Below are positions 1 to 7,616 of a stretch of DNA of 64,000 nt, piece after piece; the stretch's first letter is position 1, and each line of letters begins with the position of its first letter. The position numbers and the translations under genes are program-made. The DNA lies in the NCBI GenBank assembly GCA_028768525.1, contig CP054837.1, forward strand, positions 248,001 to 312,000, read 5' to 3'. Origin of the DNA: Desulfobacter sp. Lineage in GTDB: Bacteria; Desulfobacterota; Desulfobacteria; Desulfobacterales; Desulfobacteraceae. The notes beneath the pieces are model-generated. The model made no database searches, was not told the origin of the DNA, and saw only the letters and a list, made by a program, of their open reading frames with translations.

Positions 1-1
1 T

Positions 2-1204
2 TTTATATTCTGGGGCATTGCGGAACCGCTGTACCATTATATGCAGACCCCCTACGGCGCTGAACCGGGTACAGCCGGAGCCGTGCCCGTGGCCCTTCAG
101 ATCTCCTACCTGCACTGGGGATTCCACCCCTGGTCCCTGTATGCCGTGGGGGGCCTGGGCATCGCTTACTTTTCCTTCAGGCATGACCAGCCCATGACCA
201 TTGCCACCTCCCTGTACGGCCTGCTGGGAGAAAAAACCGAAACCAGCATCTGGAGCAAGCTGACCAACCTGGTCACTGCATTTGCCACCATCGCCGGCAT
301 CAGCACCGCCCTGGGCCTGGGCATCCTCTCCATTAAATTCGGCCTGACCCATATCACAGGCATTGAAATGACGCCGGGAATCACTGTGTTCGTACTCATT
401 CTTTTCATGGCCGCCTATATTGCCTCTTCCGTGTCCGGACTGAAACGCGGCCTGAAATACATGAGTCTGATCAATCTCTGGCTGGCCTTTGCCGTCATCG
501 CCTTTATTTTCTTTGCCGGCCCCACGCTTCAATTGCTGGACCTCTTCCCGGATTCTTTGGGCCATTATCTGTCCAACTTCATCACCATGACCTTCTGGAC
601 CGATTCCATGAACCAGGCCTTTGACGGCAAATGGCTGGGATGGTGGACGGTCTTTTACTGGGCCTTCTGGATTGCCTGGGTCCCTTTTGTCGGCGGCTTC
701 ATCGCCCGGATCTCCAAGGGCAGGACCGTCCGTGAATTCATCCTGTGGGTGGTACTCATTCCCTCAGTGGTCATGTTTGTCTGCTTTGACATCTTCGGTG
801 GGGCGGCCATACTTGCAGAACGCTCAGGTACGGTTGAACTGTGGAAGGCCGTCCAGGCCGACATGGGTTCGGGAATTTTCACCCTGCTCTCTGCATACCC
901 CATGGGATTTTTCGCCTCCATCATGATTTTCGTCAGCCTGATCATCTTTTTGATCACCTCCGCCGACTCTGCATCCTTTCTGGTTGCCATGCTCATGTCC
1001 AAGGGCGAACTGGAACCCAAAGCCGGTATGAAAATCGTTTGGGGATTCGTCCTGGGCACCCTGGCCATTATCCTGCTCCAGACCGACGGGCTGAAAGCCC
1101 TTCAGACCGCCTCCATCGTCTGTGCCCTCCCCTTCACGGTGGTCATGATCGCCATGATGTTCTCAATTGTCAAAGGATTTGGTAAGGACTTGAAAAAGAA
1201 TTAG
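2..1204 (+). CDS. BCCT family transporter (betaine/carnitine/choline type), 5' truncated
   Basis: This is the C-terminal 400 residues of a secondary transporter of the betaine/choline/carnitine (BCCT) family; the reading frame is open to the left edge. The fragment begins with the family signature WGIAEPLYHY and later has the hallmark TM8 region VFYWAFWIAWVPFVGGFIAR, whose aromatic residues line the substrate site in characterised members, followed by ISKGRTVREF. About eight hydrophobic segments remain. BCCT proteins import trimethylammonium compounds by Na+ or H+ symport or exchange. The exact substrate cannot be read from this fragment; glycine betaine or choline is an inference that fits the corrinoid-reactivation genes 17 kb away. 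The C-terminus is short and lacks the long osmosensory tail of BetP, so a catabolic role is plausible. A strong terminator follows the stop codon. Confidence 0.93.
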   Translation, partial: FIFWGIAEPLYHYMQTPYGAEPGTAGAVPVALQISYLHWGFHPWSLYAVGGLGIAYFSFRHDQPMTIATSLYGLLGEKTETSIWSKLTNLVTAFATIAGISTALGLGILSIKFGLTHITGIEMTPGITVFVLILFMAAYIASSVSGLKRGLKYMSLINLWLAFAVIAFIFFAGPTLQLLDLFPDSLGHYLSNFITMTFWTDSMNQAFDGKWLGWWTVFYWAFWIAWVPFVGGFIARISKGRTVREFILWVVLIPSVVMFVCFDIFGGAAILAERSGTVELWKAVQADMGSGIFTLLSAYPMGFFASIMIFVSLIIFLITSADSASFLVAMLMSKGELEPKAGMKIVWGFVLGTLAIILLQTDGLKALQTASIVCALPFTVVMIAMMFSIVKGFGKDLKKN

Positions 1205-1228
1205 TCTGCGCCTTTTGATCCGCAGCGT

Positions 1229-1270
1229 TACGGAATGCCGGGGTAAAAATCCGGCATTCCGTATTTTTTT
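1229..1270 (+). terminator. Rho-independent terminator of the BCCT gene
   Basis: A 13-bp perfect stem (1229-1241 paired with 1251-1263) with a 9-nt loop is followed directly by seven T residues. It lies 25 bp after the transporter stop codon. Confidence 0.93.
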
Positions 1271-1319
1271 CTGACAAGGTCCGGAGCCCCCGCCATGGTT
1301 CTTCCCGGGTGTCTTGTGC

Positions 1320-1976
1320 TTATTCTGACCCCATTTTCTTCTGCCCGTAGGTCTTGAACTTTTCAATCACGGTGTCCATCTCCTTTTCAGGCAAAATCAC
1401 CGGGCTGCCGACGCTTTTGGTCTGGTAATAGATTTGGGCCACAAATTCGATCTCCTCTGCAGCGGCAAAGGCGGCGTCAATGTTCGCCCCCAACGCCAGC
1501 AGGCCGTGGTTGGCAAGGAGCAGGGCATTGTATTCTCCGATGGTCTGTGTCACATTTTCGGCCAGTTCAGGGGTTCCGAATGTGGCATAGGGGGCGATGG
1601 GAACCTTTTTCCCGGCAAAGCCCACAAGGTAATGCACCGCAGGGATTTCCCAGCCCAGACAGGCCATGGTGGTGGCATAGGGTGAATGGGTGTGGACCAC
1701 AGCCCCGGCATCGGGCCGGCTGCGGTATACGGCCAGGTGAAATCCCAGTTCGCTGGTGGGGGTGCATTGGCCGTCCACTATGCTGCCTTCAAGATCGGTG
1801 AGCACCACATCCTCCGGCTTGAGGGCGGCATATTCAATGCCGCTGGGACTGACGGCCACGCGGCCCGAATCCCTGTCAATGATACTCAGATTACCTCCGG
1901 TCCCCGTGGTCAGGCCAGACGCAACCATTTTCCGCCCAAACCCTACAATCGCTTTTCTTTGCGCCTCCATCTCCAT
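1320..1976 (-). CDS. Class II aldolase/adducin family protein (FucA-like)
   Basis: This 218-residue protein belongs to the zinc-dependent class II aldolase family that includes L-fuculose-phosphate aldolase and ribulose-phosphate epimerases; FucA is about 215 residues. Visible motifs are TGTGGNLS (phosphate-binding region), PTSEL with the expected catalytic glutamate, the zinc-ligand pair in VVHTHSPYAT, and the third zinc histidine in LLANHGLLA. The start chosen is the ATG at 1976 because GGAGGC ends 4 nt upstream; longer in-frame starts up to 2057 lack a ribosome-binding site. The gene converges on the BCCT transporter and has no sugar kinase or isomerase beside it, so the phosphosugar substrate, and whether it acts as aldolase, epimerase or decarboxylase, is unknown. 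Confidence 0.86.
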   Translation of the reverse strand: MEMEAQRKAIVGFGRKMVASGLTTGTGGNLSIIDRDSGRVAVSPSGIEYAALKPEDVVLTDLEGSIVDGQCTPTSELGFHLAVYRSRPDAGAVVHTHSPYATTMACLGWEIPAVHYLVGFAGKKVPIAPYATFGTPELAENVTQTIGEYNALLLANHGLLALGANIDAAFAAAEEIEFVAQIYYQTKSVGSPVILPEKEMDTVIEKFKTYGQKKMGSE

Positions 1977-2164
1977 AAACGCCTCCATGGAATAATCATA
2001 GTTTATATTCACAGGGAATATACACAAAATAGCAAAAGGGGTAAACAAAGACACCAAGGGAAGCTTCAGGACCTGTGTTTACTTTTCCCATCGATGCCGA
2101 ACCGGGCGGGTTCCTGAATCATCAAAAGACCCCGTTTAAACATGGTCCCGCACCCAGCAACCCA

Positions 2165-2196
2165 TGGGGCATACTATCCTTGGGGCATACTATCCT
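2165..2196. repeat. 16-bp perfect tandem duplication at the methyltransferase stop codon
   Basis: The 16-mer tggggcatactatcct occurs twice head to tail (2165-2180 and 2181-2196). The stop codon of the minus-strand methyltransferase (2190-2192) lies in the right-hand copy. It looks like a slippage duplication with little effect on the encoded protein. Confidence 0.9.
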
Positions 2197-3047
2197 GGTT
2201 TCCGTGCGGACACGATGATTGCCTCTCCGGTTGTTGCCGCTTTCTCGGCCCTCTCGGCCATATGCCGGTAGACAGTACCGTCTGCTATGTCAGCGGCAAG
2301 CCGGGTATTGGCGGCGTTGATCTCCTCTTCACTGAGAAAACAATAGACGGAATCGGCTTTTTGGAATTCCTTTGTCAGTGCAAGATCCGGATTGTCATAA
2401 TAGGCGCCCTGGAAAAGTTTTCCCGAAGGAATAAGGGTCTGGATATCTGTAAATCCGCAGGTGGTGAGCCGTGATATGAGATCGTCAACTGGAACATACC
2501 GTTCCCGCATGGCACGGGCGGCCTGTTCAATATATTTATAATTCCAGTACACCCCGGACAGGGGATCGAGCTGTTCCTGTGAAGAGGTGTTGATGGTGAG
2601 GATGCCGCCGGGTTTTAATACCCTGTATCCCTCTTTAATAAATGTGTCAAGATTGGGAAACGCCGGTTCCGTATCAAGGTGGTGAAGGACCTGGTTGACC
2701 ATGTAGCCATCGAAAAGGTCCGGCTCAAAGGAGAGATCCAGAATGTTGCCGATCTGGAGGCGGACATTGTCCGCGCCTTTGGTTTTTTTGACGGTCTGCT
2801 CATATCCCTGCTCGGATCCTTCCACGCCGAAGATCCTTTTTACAGAATGCCGGATATGGTCAATATAGGCACCGGTTCCGAATCCGCCCTCCAAAATGGT
2901 CTGTTCCTGAACCGGGATGGTATTTTTCCCCAACAGAGCTAGGATTTCCTTTAGGCCGTTGGGTTGTCTGTTGTGGTCATATCCGGTAAATGCATCATTG
3001 TAGTCGCAATAGGAGGATGCATTTGATTTCTCCGTTTTGATGTTCAT
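2190..3047 (-). CDS. Class I SAM-dependent methyltransferase
   Basis: This 285-residue soluble protein has a Rossmann-type methyltransferase core. Motif I is ILEGGFGTGAYI at about residue 52, followed by the acidic end of strand 2 (VEGSE), a region near DILDLSFEPDLFDG, and a post-motif VLHHLD typical of UbiE/Methyltransf_11/25 enzymes; RVLKPGGILTI forms motif III. The AGGAGG sequence 7 nt before the ATG at 3047 fixes the start. The substrate is unknown. The gene is divergent from an oligopeptide-type binding protein and not obviously part of an operon. A 16-bp tandem duplication spans its stop codon. Confidence 0.85.
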   Translation of the reverse strand: MNIKTEKSNASSYCDYNDAFTGYDHNRQPNGLKEILALLGKNTIPVQEQTILEGGFGTGAYIDHIRHSVKRIFGVEGSEQGYEQTVKKTKGADNVRLQIGNILDLSFEPDLFDGYMVNQVLHHLDTEPAFPNLDTFIKEGYRVLKPGGILTINTSSQEQLDPLSGVYWNYKYIEQAARAMRERYVPVDDLISRLTTCGFTDIQTLIPSGKLFQGAYYDNPDLALTKEFQKADSVYCFLSEEEINAANTRLAADIADGTVYRHMAERAEKAATTGEAIIVSARKPG

Positions 3048-3154
3048 CTTCGACCTCCTGAATAAGGCAATTTCAAATCATAGAGTTCAATGGTGTTCAA
3101 AAGCTCAACAAGGCTTATATATCAGCAGTTATTAAAATGCAAGCCGGTAGGCAT

Positions 3155-3183
3155 TTGACAAAATAGTTCGTGTTCTATATGTT
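3155..3183 (+). promoter_or_regulatory. Sigma-70 type promoter for the binding protein at 3240
   Basis: TTGACA at 3155-3160 and TATGTT at 3178-3183 are separated by 17 bp, close to the sigma-70 consensus. The site is 57 bp upstream of the ATG at 3240. Promoter activity is inferred from sequence only. Confidence 0.6.
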
Positions 3184-3239
3184 TCGTGGCGTAAGCGGAA
3201 TCTCATTGTGACCCACAATCTATCATAAGGAGTGCAAAG

Positions 3240-4832
3240 ATGGCCGATCTGTCTCAGTTAATCAAAATGGTTGAACAAAACAAAATCACCCGGCGCCAAT
3301 TCATCCGCCAGGCCTCTGCTGCCGGACTTGCAGCCGCAATAACCCCGGCCATGTTCCCGGGCAGGCTTTTCGGCGCGACCCCTCAAAAAGGCGGTCACTT
3401 TCGCCAGGCGCTGACCGGTGCCGGCACCTCGGATTCCCTGGATCCGGCATTACTCCTGGCCAACCACGCCATTAATATCAGCAACCAGGTGAGCAACTGC
3501 CTGGTGGAAATCGATCATAATTTTAAGGCGGTTCCTGAACTGGCCGAATCCTGGGATGCCTCTCCCGACGCCAAAAAGTGGACATTCAAACTGAGAAAAG
3601 GGGTGGAGTTCCACAACGGGAAAACCATGACAGCCGAGGATGTGATTTTCTCCATCAACCACCACCGGGGTGAAACATCCAAATCCGCGGCAAAGCCCTA
3701 TTTAAAAACCGTCAGGGACATAAAACCGGACGGCAGCCATGGGGTTGTCTTTGAGCTGACAGAAGGCAGTGCGGATTTTCCCTTCATCCTGGGGGATTAC
3801 CATTTGAAAATCTATCCTGCCGGGACCCAGGGAAAAGACTGGGAAAAAGGAATCGGAACAGGCGGCTACATCCTTGAGAACTGGGAACCGGGGGTAAGGG
3901 GTCAGGTCAAACGCAATCCCAACTACTGGAAAGAGGGGCATGCCCATTTTGATTCGGTGGACACGCTGGCCATTTCAGATGTCAATGCCAGGATCAATGC
4001 ATTGAAAACCAAGCGGATTGATGCCATGGACCGTGTTGATTTGAAAACCGTTCACCTGCTCAAGCGGATGCCGGGAATCAATGTCACCGCCCTCACAGGC
4101 ACCATGCATTATTCCATGCCCATGCTGGTGGATCAGAAGCCGTACAGCGACAACAGGGTAAGAACGGCCTTAAAACTGGCCGTTAACAGAAAGGCAATGG
4201 TCAAAACCATCCTCAAGGGATATGGCGAAGTGGGCAATGACCATCCCATCTCACCGGTCAACCGGTATCATGCATCCGGGCTTGAGCAGCGGACCTATGA
4301 TCCGGACAAGGCCAGGTTCCTGATGAAAAAGGCCGGCATGTCGGATCATACATTTAACCTTCACGCTTCGGACGCCGCCTTTGGCGGTGCCATTGATGCG
4401 GCGATGCTCTACCAGCAAACCGCCAAGAAAGCCGGTATCAAGGTCAACGTGGTACGTGAGCCTGATGACGGATACTGGAGCAATGTCTGGACCAAAAAAG
4501 AATGGTGCATGTGCTATTGGTCAGGCCGGCCGGTGGAGGATATGATGTTCTCGGTTGCATATGCAACGGGCGCCCCCTGGAATGACACCCACTGGAGCAA
4601 TGAGAAATTCAACAAGATGCTCAAGGAGGCCCGGGCGGAACTGGATGACAGCAAGCGCAGACAATTGTACACGGACATGCAGGCGCTTTGCAAAAATGAC
4701 GGCGGTACACTCATTCCCATGTTTAATCAGATTGTTGAAGGCCACTCTAAACAACTGGCCCACGGCCCTGTTTCCGCACATATGGAAATGGACGGCCATA
4801 AAAACGCTGAACGGTGGTGGTTCGCCTCCTGA
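3240..4832 (+). CDS. Tat-exported ABC-type peptide/nickel substrate-binding protein (SBP_bac_5), orphan
   Basis: This 530-residue protein of the oligopeptide/dipeptide binding family (DppA/OppA/NikA type) begins with a twin-arginine signal: TRRQFIRQ at about residues 18-25, then an alanine-rich hydrophobic stretch. The mature part shows the family landmarks: LAESWDAS..KWTFKLRKGVEFHNGK, then TAEDVIFSI and the lobe sequence RVRTALKLAVNRKAMV. AAGGAG lies upstream of the ATG. No permease or ATPase gene adjoins it, so it either works with a distant transporter or acts as a sensor or scavenger. Tat export suggests it folds, possibly with a cofactor, before export. Ligand class (peptide, metal-chelate, opine) cannot be decided from sequence. 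Confidence 0.92.
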   Translation: MADLSQLIKMVEQNKITRRQFIRQASAAGLAAAITPAMFPGRLFGATPQKGGHFRQALTGAGTSDSLDPALLLANHAINISNQVSNCLVEIDHNFKAVPELAESWDASPDAKKWTFKLRKGVEFHNGKTMTAEDVIFSINHHRGETSKSAAKPYLKTVRDIKPDGSHGVVFELTEGSADFPFILGDYHLKIYPAGTQGKDWEKGIGTGGYILENWEPGVRGQVKRNPNYWKEGHAHFDSVDTLAISDVNARINALKTKRIDAMDRVDLKTVHLLKRMPGINVTALTGTMHYSMPMLVDQKPYSDNRVRTALKLAVNRKAMVKTILKGYGEVGNDHPISPVNRYHASGLEQRTYDPDKARFLMKKAGMSDHTFNLHASDAAFGGAIDAAMLYQQTAKKAGIKVNVVREPDDGYWSNVWTKKEWCMCYWSGRPVEDMMFSVAYATGAPWNDTHWSNEKFNKMLKEARAELDDSKRRQLYTDMQALCKNDGGTLIPMFNQIVEGHSKQLAHGPVSAHMEMDGHKNAERWWFAS

Positions 4833-4853
4833 TACCTTTGTCACCTAAAATAT

Positions 4854-4902
4854 CTCAGGGGCACCTTATGATCTTGCCAAGGGCGGGGCGGGTGCCCCTG
4901 AG
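4854..4902. terminator. Long-loop inverted repeat between convergent genes
   Basis: A perfect 12-bp inverted repeat (4854-4865 with 4891-4902) with a 25-nt spacer sits between the binding protein and the convergent aldehyde dehydrogenase. There is no T tract, so intrinsic termination is only a possibility. Confidence 0.4.
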
Positions 4903-4911
4903 ACATCAGCA

Positions 4912-6336
4912 TCAGGACAGCCACTTCATTTTTTTAACGGCCTGGTAAATCCGGTTGATGGTCTTGCCGTAGGGCGGGGTCAGGGCCAGGGTCACCCGGG
5001 ACTGCCTGAAAACCGGACGGAGTTTCGAAAACTCCACAAACCCTTCATACCCGTGGTAATGGCCCATGCCGGAATTGCCGATGCCGCCGAAGGGGATATC
5101 GTGCTGGGCCACATGGAGGGCGCAGTCATTTATGGTCACCCCTCCGGAACGGGTGGCGGCGATGACCCGGTCCGCCAGGTGACGGTCATTGGTGAACAAA
5201 TAGAGCCCCAGGGGGCGCTCCCGGTCATTGATATACCCCATGACTTCTTCAATGGTGTCATAGCAGAAAACGGGAAGGACAGGACCGAAAATCTCTTCCT
5301 GCATAATCCGCATTTCATCGGTCATCCCGGTGACCAGGCAGGGTGAAATCTTACGGGTTTCCACATCCGCCATGGGACCGTCCAGAAGATTGATGATTGC
5401 CGCGCCTTTATCCCGGGCATCTGCCAGTGTTTCGGACAGCCGTCCAAAGGCCCTGTCATCAATAATACAGGTATAATCCTTCACCGCCATGGCGGGATAG
5501 CGGTGCCGGACCACCTCTTTCGCCCTGGCAACAAAGGCATCCATTTTATTTTTCGGCACAAAGAGATAATCCGGAGCAACGCAGGTCTGGCCGGCATTCA
5601 TCAGCTTGGCAAACATGATCCGCTCCACGGCGAGCCCAAGATCAAAATCATCGGCAATGATGGTGGGGGATTTCCCTCCCAGTTCCAGGGTCACCGGGGT
5701 GAGGCTGGCAGCGGCGGTTTTCATCACGGTTTTTCCCACATTGGGAGACCCGGTGAAGATGATGTGGTCGAAGGGGAGGCTGGAAAATTCCCCTGCCCCG
5801 GCACCGGGCACAAAGGAAACATACTCACGGGAAATCTTTTCTGAAAATAGCCGGTCCAGAAGACGGCAGAGATTCTGGCTGTTGGTGGCCTGTTTCACCA
5901 TCACCCGATTGCCTGCAGCCAGGGCGGAGGTCATGGGGCTGAGGGCCAGAAAAAGGGGATAGTTCCAGGGGGTGACGATGCCCACCACCCCCTTGGACTG
6001 TGGAATCACCCGGTTTTTTCCGCCGGCGAACACCAGGGATACGTGGCGCCTCTGGGGTTTCATCCATTTCTTCAGCCGCTTCCGGGTATACCTCAGTCCC
6101 ATGAGCGAGGGGGTGATTTCCAGAATTTTGGTTTCGTGGACGGACCGGTTGCCGAAATCCTCGGATACGGCCTCACAGATTTCCCTGTCATTTTCCAGGA
6201 GAATGGTCTCGATGGTGCTGAGCAGTTCCATCCGCTTTTGGCGGGGGATCTCTGGAGAATCCAGGCAAGCGGCCCTCTGGGCCTGGAACAGGGTCTGAAC
6301 ATTACTGGCATTCATTTGTGCATCAGAATAGGTCAT
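4912..6336 (-). CDS. NAD(P)-dependent aldehyde dehydrogenase (coniferyl/fatty aldehyde type)
   Basis: This 474-residue aldehyde dehydrogenase oxidises an aldehyde to a carboxylate. It shows TPWNYP in the cofactor-binding region, the general-base glutamate in LELGGKSP (about residue 218), the nucleophile in NAGQTCVAPDY (Cys about 252), and QEEIFGPVLPV near the C-terminus. The domain order and the short C-terminal tail resemble class 3-like or coniferyl aldehyde dehydrogenases. The frame stays open upstream, but AAGGAG 6 nt before the ATG at 6336 sets the start; the longer version would overlap the upstream amine oxidase. It lies 55 bp downstream of that amine oxidase on the same strand, so it probably takes the aldehyde made by amine oxidation; that link is inference. 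Confidence 0.92.
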   Translation of the reverse strand: MTYSDAQMNASNVQTLFQAQRAACLDSPEIPRQKRMELLSTIETILLENDREICEAVSEDFGNRSVHETKILEITPSLMGLRYTRKRLKKWMKPQRRHVSLVFAGGKNRVIPQSKGVVGIVTPWNYPLFLALSPMTSALAAGNRVMVKQATNSQNLCRLLDRLFSEKISREYVSFVPGAGAGEFSSLPFDHIIFTGSPNVGKTVMKTAAASLTPVTLELGGKSPTIIADDFDLGLAVERIMFAKLMNAGQTCVAPDYLFVPKNKMDAFVARAKEVVRHRYPAMAVKDYTCIIDDRAFGRLSETLADARDKGAAIINLLDGPMADVETRKISPCLVTGMTDEMRIMQEEIFGPVLPVFCYDTIEEVMGYINDRERPLGLYLFTNDRHLADRVIAATRSGGVTINDCALHVAQHDIPFGGIGNSGMGHYHGYEGFVEFSKLRPVFRQSRVTLALTPPYGKTINRIYQAVKKMKWLS

Positions 6337-6391
6337 CATTTGCTCCTTGGGCATCTTCCCCGCAACTCCTTGGCAAGAGAGAGTATAGGCA

Positions 6392-7471
6392 TTAACAAAA
6401 GGAATGTACAGCCCTTTCGGCGCTGGCCAATGCACCTTCAAGGTAGCCGCCGAATTCGTCTGCGGTTTCAGTGCCTGCAAAGTGAAGGCTCTTGTCCCAG
6501 ATGCTGGTTTTTCCGGAAGGCGGCAGGAATTCCGGATGGTTATGGGCGGAGCGCTTGTCATATTCGGTGGCGGTGAATTCTTCCTTTGCCCAGTCTTTGT
6601 AATAAACGGAAACCGGCTCTCCGGCCTCCTCACCGTAGACACTGGCCAGCTGGGAGAGGATGGCGTTCACCATGGCATCCTTATCCCTGCGCCGCAATGC
6701 CGGGATGCCCAGAAACCCGGTCAGGCCGTACGGGGTGTTATCCATGCCGGATCCGTCATGGATTTCCCCCAGGGGGCCGCAGAGGCTGAAACCCTGTCCT
6801 GACAGGCCTGATGTCCGCCATTTTGCCTTATCGTAAAGGGCAAAAAATTTTGCATGCCCCGCCATCCAGGTACTGGCCCTTAACATGGCCTGGCTGAGGC
6901 CGTGGGAAAGATCGGGGGTAAACAGGATGGAACGGGCGGCCAGGCGCGGCGGCAGCGCCAGAATAATTCTGTCGGCCACAAGCCTGCACCGGGGTGTTTC
7001 GTCAAGCCGTCCCACAATGACCAGGAGACCGCTGTCCTGACGTTGAATCTCGCAGACCGGGTGGTCCAGCCGGACGGTATCTGCGGGCAGATTGGCACAC
7101 AGCCCTTGGATCAGGGAAATCATCCCCCCTTCAAGCCGCCAGCCGGCGGGCTCCATTGGACAACCTGCAACGGTTTCGGAATGGCCGTCCTTGGCCTGGA
7201 ACCGGCACAGGCCGCTTTCAAACTGGGGATACGCTTTCAGTCCCATGGCCTTTACCAGCCCGCTGACCCTGGGATTGATCATGGGCCAGTACCAGGATGG
7301 CCCTAGGTCGGCAAAAAACCCCTTATGGGCCGGGCATAAGATTCTGCCCCCCACCCGGGACCGGGCTTCAAGCACGATAAATTTTTCCTGTTTTGCCGCC
7401 AGCAGCGAAGCGGCATAGATCCCGCTGAGGCCGGCCCCGATGATAATGGTATCAATTTTTTCGGTACGCAT
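6392..7471 (-). CDS. FAD-dependent amine oxidase / flavin amine oxidoreductase
   Basis: This 359-residue flavoprotein belongs to the monoamine oxidase/polyamine oxidase/desaturase superfamily. The N-terminal dinucleotide-binding fold is clear (TIIIGAGLSGIYAASLL at residues 8-24, then VLEARSRVGGRI), and the C-terminal FAD motif is LHFAGTETADEFGGYLEGAL. It is shorter than typical family members (about 430-500 residues), with a compact substrate domain. No signal peptide is seen, so it is cytoplasmic. It precedes an aldehyde dehydrogenase gene, suggesting an amine to aldehyde to acid route. In an anaerobe an O2-dependent oxidase would be surprising; a dehydrogenase using another acceptor is possible. 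The substrate is unknown. The upstream ribosome-binding site is weak. Confidence 0.85.
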   Translation of the reverse strand: MRTEKIDTIIIGAGLSGIYAASLLAAKQEKFIVLEARSRVGGRILCPAHKGFFADLGPSWYWPMINPRVSGLVKAMGLKAYPQFESGLCRFQAKDGHSETVAGCPMEPAGWRLEGGMISLIQGLCANLPADTVRLDHPVCEIQRQDSGLLVIVGRLDETPRCRLVADRIILALPPRLAARSILFTPDLSHGLSQAMLRASTWMAGHAKFFALYDKAKWRTSGLSGQGFSLCGPLGEIHDGSGMDNTPYGLTGFLGIPALRRRDKDAMVNAILSQLASVYGEEAGEPVSVYYKDWAKEEFTATEYDKRSAHNHPEFLPPSGKTSIWDKSLHFAGTETADEFGGYLEGALASAERAVHSFC

Positions 7472-7616
7472 AATTGTCTTTTGGTCCTTGGTTTGATCAG
7501 CCCCCCGTCAAACCGCCTGTTCTCCATAAGCGTTATGCGCCTGTTCATTCTAAAAATCAATATTTTTTAAACCAGCCGCCCGAGCCGGGAAACCGGTCAA
7601 ACACCTTCCCTAAAAT

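Noticed and set aside
6337..6642. Long N-terminal extension of the aldehyde dehydrogenase
   Set aside because: The extension is the opposite-frame reading of the amine oxidase end and has no ribosome-binding site; a proper start lies at 6336.
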